Assembly (NCBI GenBank): GCA_015847255.1
Contig: JADLZK010010454.1
Location: 248,001 to 312,000 of the forward strand
Source of the DNA: Hyparrhenia diplandra
Taxonomy: Eukaryota > Streptophyta > Magnoliopsida > Poales > Poaceae
DNA length: 64,000 bases
Direction: 5' to 3'
A program made the translations under genes and the position numbers. Shown one piece after another: positions 35,241-45,000 of the stretch. Within the stretch, counting starts at the first letter, position 1; each line of letters starts with the position of its first letter. The notes under the pieces were generated by a model. It was given only the letters and a program-made list of their open reading frames with translations. It was not told the origin of the DNA and ran no database searches.

Positions 35241-36619
35241 GGGCCCGTTTGGAAGTAGGTATTGGCCCCCTAGAATTGGCTTTGGTATTTGGCGGGCTCA
35301 GATTCTAGTGTTTGGATGCTCCCAGAATTGGCCCAAGACATTGGTGCCCAATATCGGGAACCCGTTACGCGACGAAGAAAATATCCCGCCCCCAATTCGG
35401 GCGGCCTCCCGCTCTGTATTGGCCCGGAATTGTGTTTCCCTCCCTCCCCAACACCGCTGCGGGTACCCCTTCTGGCGAAGTGAGTCGAAGTCGCGAGAGA
35501 GGGGATCCGCGAGAGTGGCGATGACGGCTTTGGGGCGATGGAGATGGCGAAGGCGTAGGCGACGAGAGGAGGCTGAGCCCCACCGCGGCCGTGTGTCGAG
35601 TCCCATCCACGAGCTTTGGTGTCCCCTTCCCCATCCTCCGGCGTCCACTTCCCCATCCTCCCGCCGTCCCCTCCCCAACCCTAAGCTCCCTTCCCGGCGA
35701 TAGGGATGGCGATGGGGGGAGGCCACGGGAGGCTGACCCCACCACGCCACGCCGTCCTCTCCCCTCCAAACCTCCGGCGTCACCTGAACAAGCTATTGAA
35801 GAAACCCAAGATGTATCCCCAAAAAGGCAGCGAACTGGTGAAGCAATTCTTTGCATCTTGAGAGATATGAAGACTTCGTTTCAGGTCGCTTTAAAATCCA
35901 TCGAGCCTTTACCAATGCCTCGGGTTACTAGTCCTGCTGAAATCCTTGCTGCACTTGAGCAAATACCAGATTTGGCTAGATCTGAACTTTTGCGGTCTTA
36001 TGGGAAACTGATTGTTAATGAGCGTTTATTCCAAGCGCTTGTAGAGTTGCCTATGGACTTCAGGAAGGAATTCTCCTTACGTGGATTAGAGGTTGAATTA
36101 GAGGAGGAATGATAGGTAGGGATGATTTGTACGCTTGCTGTTATGTAATATAGCACTTTGGAACGTTTTAATATTAAGCAAGTGTTGTGCTATGTGTTGG
36201 TACTTGTAAGATACATGGAATTTTTATCATCAAGTATTGGCTATATAATGGATGCAGTGTGTGGTTTCATCAATTATTTATCCATTTTGTCTTGCAAAAG
36301 AATTATTTTTCATTTTTATATTACTGTACTACAGTTCGTATTATTTTCCTAAATATTATGATTTTTCTATTTCCTACAATGATATATAATCAGTTAAATA
36401 TATGTGCAAGTCGTGAAACACATTGTACTCTCTAAAAGCAGACACTTCAGCATATTGTACATCCAATCAGGAATTGGAATTGGTTGTTTTCCTACGATTC
36501 CAGCAATCAGCTAATTGCACATCCAAACACTGGCATTGGTATTCTAAGCCATTTCCAATTCCCCAGGACTTTGATATTCCAGGCCAATTTAATTCCTATA
36601 TCTACATCTAAACACAGCC
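35241..36619 (+). mobile_element. PIF/Harbinger-type derivative with TTA target duplication
   Basis: The 1379-bp element lies between TTA at 35238-35240 and TTA at 36620-36622. Ends gggcccgtttggaagtaggt and the complement of the right end (ggctgtgtttagatgtagat) form imperfect terminal inverted repeats; subterminal sequences are rich in aattgg/ccaatt. It encodes an ORF1-like fragment but no DDE transposase, so it is internally deleted. It sits in the third F-box 3' flank. Confidence 0.82.
35591..36112 (+). pseudogene. C-terminal part of a Harbinger ORF1 (Myb/SANT-like) protein
   Basis: Open frame ending in TGA at 36110-36112. The first part is Pro/Ser-rich. The second, from about 35790, has EAILCILRDMKTSFQ, EILAALEQIPDL and LFQALVELPMDFRKEF. 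This matches, from memory, the C-terminal region of plant Myb/SANT-like proteins encoded next to Harbinger transposases. The N-terminal DNA-binding domain is not seen, and no ATG begins the frame. Confidence 0.55.
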
Positions 36620-36622
36620 TTA

Positions 36623-37164
36623 AGGATCGAAGTTTAGGGAAATTTGTGTGCTCTGTTTTCCATTTGGGTTTGAACTACGGTTCTCAAAATTTGTCTCTCT
36701 AATTTATTGTCGGCTTGCTACAGAGGGGAGCGGACGTGAAGTCTCCGGTGCTCTACTCAAACCAATAAATTTCTCAGGTCTGGGGCCGGGGGTGATAGCC
36801 ACAAACCTGTTTCTTTTACACGCGTCAGCGCTGATGACGGTACAAACACATCTTCCCAACATGTGTCTGAGTTAAGCGCTCATTATAGACGCGTGCTGAT
36901 CCCCTTGGCCCTAATCGGCGAAATACTACAGATGTGTATTGGGAACGCACATCTGTGAGTTGATATCCTAGACGCGCGTTCATCTCGAGTTTGTAGGTGG
37001 AGCTGTATGGTATTTGTGTTTTTTACGGTGTGGGATTCAAGTTTCGGCGATCCAATCGGGTTTCAAGGATCCACCAAGTTTAGTTTCGGGTTTGGATTAT
37101 CACCCGGAAGGGTGATCAAAGTGGTTTCAGGTTTGGGTTCATGGAGACTCTACCGGACTTAAAC
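36623..37164. other. Spacer, nothing recognised beyond the F-box flank end
   Basis: 36623-36720 still aligns with F-box flanks; 36721-37164 shows no supported gene or repeat. Confidence 0.5.
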
Positions 37165-37410
37165 CCGACTCATTGTCATCCTATTCATAGACGAGGAGGA
37201 AAAATCCGATGAAAAAAAGTTGACGCGGGGGTCGCTCTCGCAAGGAATGTTTCCATATAATTGAGGTGTCATTGTCGGCTTCCACTTTCCACGTGAGGAC
37301 ATTAGCCCTGGTCATATTCTGTGTCTCTAGACTTTATAAAAGAGGACCATTAAACAAAAGCATCTTTGGTGCACCATACGAAATATCATTGCTAGCTTCC
37401 TGCAGCAGCC
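37165..37410 (+). promoter_or_regulatory. NLR promoter block, copy I
   Basis: Contains cacgtgaggacattagccct, a TATA box in ctttataaaagaggacc (about 37329) and catctttggtgcaccata. It is repeated at 37505-37770 and 38812-38960, the last of which lies in front of the NLR start codon. No coding sequence follows this copy. Confidence 0.75.
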
Positions 37411-37504
37411 CATAAGGGCGTCTCCAATAAGCTAGTTCGAAGCTATCTTGCTGCTCAAGTGGAGGAGAGGGCAAGAAAAAAAGCAACCAGCTAGCGACAG
37501 GGAA

Positions 37505-37770
37505 TACCTGACCTAAACCCGTTGCCATCCTATTTATAGATGAGGAGGAAAAATCAGACCGGCGAAAAAAAGTTGGCGGGGTTCGCAAGGATTTTTTTTT
37601 TTTTTGACAGGACGCAAAGGAATATTTTCGTCCAATAATTGAGGTGTCCTTGGAGGGTTTCCACGTGAGGCCACTAGCCCTGGTCATATTCTGTTTCTGG
37701 ACTTTATAAAAGAGACCCGAGACCATTAAGCAAGGGCATCTTTGGCAAACCGTATGAAATTTTGTTGCAG
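37505..37770 (+). promoter_or_regulatory. NLR promoter block, copy II
   Basis: Same order of blocks as copy I, with TATA in ctttataaaagagacccg (about 37693). Carries a 20-bp oligo-T insertion at 37592-37612. No NLR coding sequence follows; a MITE and a GRAS relic are next. Confidence 0.75.
37592..37612 (-). mobile_element. Minimal LINE 3' tail with short target duplication
   Basis: A T run followed by gacagga interrupts promoter copy II between cgcaagga (37584-37591) and cgcaaagga (37613-37621); copy I has no insertion there. The larger LINE at 5860 has the same T-run-then-gacaga terminus, so this looks like an almost completely truncated copy. Confidence 0.5.
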
Positions 37771-37790
37771 CTTCTTGCAGTTGCCCCTAA

Positions 37791-38003
37791 GGGTGTCCGC
37801 AATAGTTACTGATAGCTAGTGTTAGCTACGTAATCGGCTGATGTGAAGGTGAGAGTCAAAAGCAAAGACTATTTTATACTATTGGACCCACATGCTCCTC
37901 TCACATGTTTTTTAAATTTCACGTGAAATAGTCTAGCTATTTGCTTGTAGCCCGTTAGTACTCTCTCTCTACTACTTTTTATGTGCCACATCATGCGGAC
38001 ACC
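37791..38003. mobile_element. MITE with GGGTGTCCGC termini
   Basis: 213 bp starting gggtgtccgc and ending gcggacacc, imperfect inverted repeats, AT-rich between. It abuts the GRAS pseudogene. A target duplication is not clear. Confidence 0.6.
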
Positions 38004-38640
38004 AGCCGGCGGACATGTCGCGGTGAGCGTCCGCAAATGCCTCCTCTGACCTCCTGCTGGGCATGTCCGCCGCCGCCATGGCGCCGACAACCTCCCCGAG
38101 CTTTGCAATGGCGTAAAACTTCGAGCGGCATGCTCAGCTGCAAGAACCCGGTGCTCACTAGTGTCGGTGGAGCGCCAAACATTTGTGGCGTAGAAACCAG
38201 CTATTTGCGGGCGGCGGACATGCCCAAGATGGCGGTGATCTGGTTGCCGGTGTCGTGGAGCACCGCCCGCGACATGCCGAACCTGGTGACGTGGAGCACT
38301 GGCGGGCACGATGTTGAGGTCAACAATGTGGACCAGGCGCTTGGCGTGGAACGCCTCCAGGATGGTCTGGTTGCACGCCAGGTAGGTGAACCTCGCGAAC
38401 AACGAGACGTTGTAGAAGGCACGTGCCGTGGACGGCCGCGCACGACGATGCCAGCAGAGCGATGATGCCGAACCACGAGCTCATCAGCCGCGCCGCCGGG
38501 CCTTGGTGAAGTAGGCCACGAGACGCTCCCCCGCAGGACGACGCGTACGGGGACACCATCTGCGCCAGTTCTAGCAGCATGTTGTTGGCGTCCGCGACGT
38601 TGCCCACCGACACGGCCACTGCGCTCTCCACCGGAACGCA
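38004..38640 (-). pseudogene. GRAS-family (SCARECROW-like) transcription factor fragment
   Basis: On the minus strand from 38640, ESAVAVSVGNVADANNMLLE begins a GRAS leucine-heptad region, followed in other frames by ARLMSSWFGI, LFARFTYLACNQTILEAF, AKRLVHIVDLN (the VHIID motif) and FGMS. Several frameshifts and the loss of the PFYRE and SAW regions show a truncated pseudogene. It is embedded between NLR promoter copies II and III. Its intact source is not in the window. Confidence 0.78.
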
Positions 38641-38811
38641 GACAAGTTTGTGGATTCTGGAACAGGGATACGGAGCTGAGAAGCTGTGCTTAGCAAAAGT
38701 ACTAAACTACCCCTAATTATTATAATTAAGAGGGCGAACTGGCTGGAAAAATATCAATCATCCTTGGATACAGACGAACCTTTCTAACAAAACACTTTGG
38801 TGGTCTGCCAA
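38641..38811. other. Short spacer upstream of promoter copy III
   Basis: AT-rich, no feature seen. Confidence 0.5.
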
Positions 38812-39059
38812 TAATCCAATCGATGTGTCTTTCCGCTTTGCACAATTCCACGGGAGGCCACTATCCTTTGTCGGATTCTGTCTCCGGCCTTTATAGAAAA
38901 GACCATTAATAATTGCAAGAGTAAAAAAGCATCTTCGGCAAGCCATATATAGAACTCATTGCTAGCTACCGAGTACCTGCCTGCTCACAGCCTCACACCA
39001 TCATCAGTCATCAGTTCATCACTATCCACTCATTAGTAAGAGCTGTGATCGAGCAAACC
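38812..39059 (+). promoter_or_regulatory. NLR promoter (copy III) and 5' leader
   Basis: The third copy of the promoter block: ccacgggaggccactatcct, a TATA box in cctttatagaaaag (38888-38901), gcatcttcggcaagccatat, then a CATCA-rich leader ending at the ATG at 39060. The spacing of about 165 bp from TATA to ATG is plausible. Confidence 0.75.
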
Positions 39060-42000
39060 ATGGCGGACATAGTCACTGGGGCGATGGACAGCCTCCTGTC
39101 CAAGTTGGCCAACCTGATGAAGGATGAGTACGACCTGCAGAAGAATGTGAGGGATGATATCAAGTTCCTAGAGGATGAGCTCAGGAGCATGCAGGCTGCT
39201 CTCATCAAGGTCTCTGAGGCACCCCTCAACCAGCCGCCCGACAACCAGCAAAAGCTCTGGGCAACGGAGGTCAGAGAGCTGTCCTATGACCTTGAGGACG
39301 ACATCGACAAATTCATGGTGCGAGTTGGTGACGGCAAAACCACATAATTTCAAGGGATTTATTGATAGATGCCTCCACATGCTGACAAGGTGCTGGATCC
39401 AGCACAACATCGGCAAAGACATTAAGGAGATCAGGAGCCGCATAAAGGACGTGAGCGAGCGGCGGGACAGGTACAATGTTTGTTTACATAAAAGGATAGT
39501 TCATATCCGGTTTCATTTGCCATCATCTGACAGGTACTCCCTCCATATTGAAAAGGAAGTCGTTTTGGAAAAGGCTTCGGTCAAACATTGGGAACATAAA
39601 TGATTAATAACTTTTAAGTCGTTGAGTTTTGAAATGTGAAAATCATATCAATAGATTTGTCTTGAAAAATACTTTCATAAAAGTATATAATTTTTTAATA
39701 AATATTTTGATAGAAAAGAGAAGTCAAAGTTGCACTTTGGAGACCGTGTCGATGTCCTAAACGACTTCCTTTTCAATATGGAGGGAGTAGAATCAAACCA
39801 ATTATTACAAAGTGCGGCCATAGACCAGCACACTGTCTGTTGAGAACTCTATCTCACAGACAACAAATGGACTGAAACGATGTAAAGCATTAACTAAAGA
39901 TGACTAATAAACCTATTTGATAGTCATCCTCTTGAACCAATGAAATGCAAAGCCGACGTCAGGTGTTGTCCTGTAAGGAATAGTTGGTCCCGTTGGTCAT
40001 CACACTGGCGTTATAGTCATGCCCACTGGTAGCTAGTGCGTCCCCGAAAAGAACTTGCAAAAAGGATTTTGGTCAGCATTTTATCAAAACTCACCTCGCT
40101 TCTTGTTATCCAAATTATCTAACACAAAGCTGATGCCGCAGTCAATAACAATAAATTATGTTTCTTATCCCCTTTTGGATAGGTACAAGGTTGACCAGGC
40201 GGTTCCTTCCAACCCTGTTGGCAGAAGCATCGACAACCTGCGGATGTTGGCTCAATACACAAAGGCAGCAGATCTTGTTGGCGCTGAAGAGAAGAGCGTT
40301 GACCTTGTGAGAAGGCTCAAGTTGGGCGACGAGGCATCGTCTAAGCAGCCAGAGGTCCTCTCTATTTTCGGTCTTGAGGGTTAGGCAAGACTACTCTTGC
40401 TAAGCTTGTGTATGAGAAGATTAAAGGGCAATTTCATTGTGGGGCATTTGTTTGTGTGTCTCAAAATCCTGACATGGTTGGGATTTTCAAAGACATGCTC
40501 TACCAGTTTGATGAGGACAAATACAGTGCCATCAATCAAGAAACATTGAGTAAAGAACAACTAATCAGAAAGCTGAAGCAATTCCTTCAAGACAAGAGGT
40601 ACGTCGTACCGTCGCTTGACACATGTTCCCTCAATTTTAATGATTTTTTTTTAGATTACAAAGTATAACGCAGGCGCTCAACACGCACGCACACTCACCC
40701 CTATGAACACACGTGACGCAAACCCTACCCCTATGAGCACCTTCGAAGGACTGAGCCGGCAGATCTTGAAGTTCACGGTCACCACAAGCGCCTCATTTGT
40801 CGGCGGGACGTCGCCTACCACTTAATGCATAGTTATGTGGATCTGGCGTATTGTAGCTCTCGACAACATTCATCTAAATTTCAGCTCTCAAGCTATAATA
40901 ACTTTCATATAAATTTCATTTCCATCTAAATACAAAAAAAATCCCTTAAGCATAAAAATAATTCAAATAAATAAAATCCAAATTAAAATGTTGTTGATCT
41001 TGTGGAGAGCTAAAGTTTTCATATACCTTTAACCTCCATCACACTCTAAGAGAAACATGTGATTTTTCTCTTATATAAAAGCAAAACTTTTTCACATGAA
41101 GTCGTATCAATATAAACTTTATATCAAAGTTGCAGAGCACAACATGATCTATATCTTTGTGTCACAAACCGGTTAGATTGGGCCGGCCGTGACACGTCGA
41201 CGGGCGAAGCCCGGGCGGGGCGCGGGCAGCAGTAGGGGGGGGGCGGCATTGCAGCCCTAGGGTAGCGCGTCGGCGCGAGGAAGAAGGCGGCGTGTGCGGG
41301 TAGGGGCAGGAGGCGGCGGCGGCGCGGAGGCGGTGGAGACGGTGACCCCATGGGCGTGATGGCGTGATGACGTAGGTCGACGATGATGACGCACAGCAGC
41401 TCCGGGCGGCGACGAGGAGCGGGCGGCGGCGGCGCCTTTGGGCGGCGCGACAAGGGCGGCGTGATGGCATGCGGGTGGCGGGGGCGACAGCCAACGACGT
41501 GTGCGAGGGAGAAGGAGAGAGCCTAGGGCCTGGAGAGCTGAAGCTACTGGGAGTTACCCTTTATTTTTCTTCTTGATCCAACCGATTACATCTCCCTTGT
41601 ATTTATAGTCCTCGGGAAGACTTGCATGAGAAGTAGATCTCCTTTATTTCCTAATCTATTCACATTTTATCCCTAAATAATATTACTTAATGAGGAAGCA
41701 AACGACGCGATGACGGTAGGTGGCGGCGGGCGGCGGCGACTAGAGGGGGCGCGTGCGTGCAGCCTCCCTCCCCCTGGGCTGCTGGGCCGGCCTTTTAGGG
41801 TTGTGATAAGCCCTTTTGGGCCCCCTCTTAACGGCACATGACATCTCCCCACCGTTCGACAAGGCGGCCCCGTCCACGTGTCGCCCAATCCACCCGCTAG
41901 GGGAAGGCGATGCCGAGGGGGAAGACGCGTGTCGTTTGGGCCATAGCGTTCTTTGGAGTTTGCCCATCTTCGCATTGAAGTTGTTGACGAACGCGGGCGC

Positions 42001-45000
42001 GTCGTTGAAGCCGATGTCGAAACTTCGGGTTGTCGGCAGACGCTGAACTTATAGCGAATGGGTGGGCGCCGCGGATGACCTGGTTGTCGAGGTGTGGATG
42101 CTAGGTACGTTGAACGGCGCCCCATCTGGTGCTCTCGCCTGGAGCTTGGTTCCGGCTATGCCATGAAGCTTGTCGTCGGTCGGTGTAGCCGGTTGAGGAA
42201 GAATGAGAGCCTCCGGGGTAGTGACGAGGCCGATGAGGTAGGAGATTGATGTGGGTGGCGTATACCTCATGTCATCGCCGGTGAAGCTCGCAAGTCAAAG
42301 CATCTTTGAAGACCTCATAGTAGGCAGGAGTGTCGAAGAGACGAGCGAGTTGAATCGCACCGTCCATTGTGCGGGGCGCCTCCCACTATAGTGCGTCCCG
42401 TTGCGTGGCATGAATCCCATTGGCGAACTCATAGGTGCTGATGTAGTCATACGTGGTGTGTCCCGTGTCGAGGGCGTAGGTGAAGTTGATCATGTCGTCA
42501 CCCTGTCGAGGTTGCCCGCGGTTGCTGGTAGTGTTCTTTGTAGCTTGGCAACTTGAGGTGGCAAGGAAGACATCGTGTGTAGGCGTTCCGCCCTCAAGTG
42601 GCACCTTGTTTGGCATGCGATGAACCCGAGAAGTACCGCTATGATCGGGTGGATAGCGGCATACCTCGTGTCTCTGTTGGAGCTGATGTTCCATTGTCGC
42701 AGTCCGATGGGGGCGCCTCCACGCCAGAAGCCGGCGATGTCATCGAGTCCGATTGCCGGGAGTGAGGGTGCCCACAATGCACTTGCAAGTGTCGTAACAT
42801 GGAACGGATATGTAGCTTGTCCGATTGTGTTCTCCGCCATTATGGATGTCGGCATGTCCAGCAGGTTTGGTGGATTGATCTTGTCGCCGGTTCGACGAGT
42901 GAACGACTGTCTCATCGGTGGCGCTGGGAGGGGGGTCGGTGTTCTCATCGCAGCGGCGCCCATGGGGGAACGTCGTGGTTGTCGGCGTCGATGGTGACGC
43001 CGAGGATGTCGGATTTGATGTCATCGTTGCGGGCGTTCCTCTTGGCGGAATCATTGGTGATGGTGATGGAGGCCGGAGCGACGTTGTTGCTGCCCATGGT
43101 GTGCATGGCGTTGGTGATGTCGAGGACGTCGGGGATGGAGTTGGTGACGCGTTGGCCGCCGCGTCGTGCAACGTCATTGAGTTGCTACCGATGGCGATTG
43201 CGTGGATGCTCCCGGTGATCCCAGTCGTCGGAGATGATGTTGTTGGTGTAGGGACTTATCTGCACCGTTGTTGGAGCCTCGCGACGTTGTCCTAGTTGGG
43301 TAGACTTTTCGTCGAAAGCACCGGGTGGACGCCGGTGGTAGCCTCCTCGTTTCGATTTGATCTCGACCGCGACGGTGGTTGCTTGGTTGGGGTAGGCGTA
43401 CTCCTTGCTTGCGCGTCGATGATCGTGGAGGGTGTGACGCCGACGGCGCCCGGGGAACGCCGTCACCGCCGGGCGGCGCCCATGGCGTGGACGCCGTCGG
43501 TGGTGGTCGGTGATGACGTCGGAGGCGCATACGCCGATCAAAGATGGCCGCGTGCCGCGCGGTGTTGCCGCCGTTGTGGCTACAGCTCGCCGATGCCGTG
43601 GATGTGGAGGACGTGTTGTCGTTGTCCGTGGCGTTTTGCCGCATACCGCCTGCTGTTTCTCCTAGCGCGCCGTCACAGCCGCCATAGTCGTTGAAGATTC
43701 CGCTGAGCTCCTCCATGAACGCGATTGTCCGCGCGCCGGGTGGTAGTCGCTTCGGCCATCGGTGGTGGAATCGCCCCGGTTCTCGGATACTACCGCCACA
43801 AGCGCTAGATTGGGTCACCGCGGATACGCCGACGGGCGAAGCCCGAGGCGGCGCGCACGGCAGCGGTAGGGGCGGGCGGCGTTGCAGCCCTAGGGGCGCA
43901 GCGCGGGCAAAGCGAGTAGGGGCAGAGGCGGCGCCGGCGTTGAGGCGGTGGAGACGGTGGACCGGCGGCGTGATGGCGATGACGAGGGTCGGCGATGATG
44001 ACGCATACCGCCTTCGGTGGCGACGAGGAGCGGGCGGCGCGGCGCCCGGCGGCGCGACGGCGGCGCGGGCGGTGGCGTGCGGGCGTCGGGGCGTGGGCGC
44101 ACGTGTGCGAGGAAAAGGAGAGAGCCTAGGGCCGAGAGTCAAGCCATGGGAGTTACCCCTTTATTTTTCTTCTTGATCCAACCGATTACATCTCCCTTGT
44201 ATTTATAGTCCTGGGAAGACTTGCATGAGAACTAGATCTCCTTTATTTCCTAATCTATTCCTATTTTATCCCTAAATAATATTACTTAATGAGGAAGCAA
44301 ACGACGCGATGACGGTAGGTGGTGGCGGGCGGCGGCGCCGGGGGGCCAAGACGTGGCCTCCCTCCTCCCGGGCTGCCGGGCCGGCCTTTTAGGGTTGTGA
44401 TAAGCCCTTTTCGGCCCCCTCTTGACGGCACATGACACTTTGTAGTTTATTTTATCATTATAAATATTCGTTCTAAATTACTTGAGACTTTAAAACTCAA
44501 TTTTTAAAGTTTTTCAAATGACCTAGATGTTGACATAGAAAGTTGCCCTTCCGTGAGATCTAGAACTTTATAAATGTCAACCTTTTAATCTAAGGTTTTT
44601 AGAGGGCCAAATATTCATTTTAAGCTCTCTAATTTCGGAAATTCGTTGTTTTTATTTTTTCAAATGACCTTCGATGTTCACTAGTCCACACCAAGGTTGT
44701 AGATCTCAATGTGGTTGATAATTTTTTTTTTTATGGGGTCATCTAGAGACCCAAATGTTCATTTTAGATTCTTAGATTTGAAATTAAATTGACTTTCATA
44801 TATAATAGGAGCTCTGACTTAAGATGCATGTGTTAATTCATAACCCCCACCCCTGTTATTTCCATTTTTTTAAACACTAGATTATAGGAGAAGACTCTCC
44901 TATAACTTTGAAAATAAGGAGGCATCAAGCTTCAAACCTGGTGTTATTTCCATTTTCATCATAAGCATATAATAGGACAGTACATGCTTCAAACCCGGTG

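Larger units (their letters stand above)
33840..36720 (+). repeat. Third, decayed copy of the F-box 3' end, split by two elements
   Basis: 33856-34100 repeats the last-exon end and 3' flank (cttatcagggcatctttgtc; gaggaaattgacaaa). The match resumes at about 35153-35240 and again at 36620-36700 (gggaaatttgtg, tgctctgttttcc). The gaps are the insertions at 34101-35152 and 35241-36619. The F-box itself is absent. Confidence 0.75.
41160..44437 (-). mobile_element. Non-autonomous LTR element (3.3 kb) in NLR intron 2, target duplication CTTTG
   Basis: LTRs at 41160-41843 and about 43793-44437 share long identical stretches (e.g. the block from aaccgattacatctcccttg to gatgacggtagg). Target duplication CTTTG is at 41155-41159 and 44438-44442. 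Next to the right-hand LTR the minus strand reads GTATCCGAGAACCGGGGCG, a damaged initiator tRNA-Met primer site, so the element is on the minus strand. The GC-rich interior has overlapping open frames on both strands rich in Asp/Gly/Val codons but no gag or pol motif. It is a large derivative that needs enzymes from elsewhere. Confidence 0.9.

Noticed and set aside
43174..44142. 322-codon minus-strand ORF
   Set aside because: It runs across the LTR/interior boundary of the non-autonomous element and is a product of GC-rich composition.
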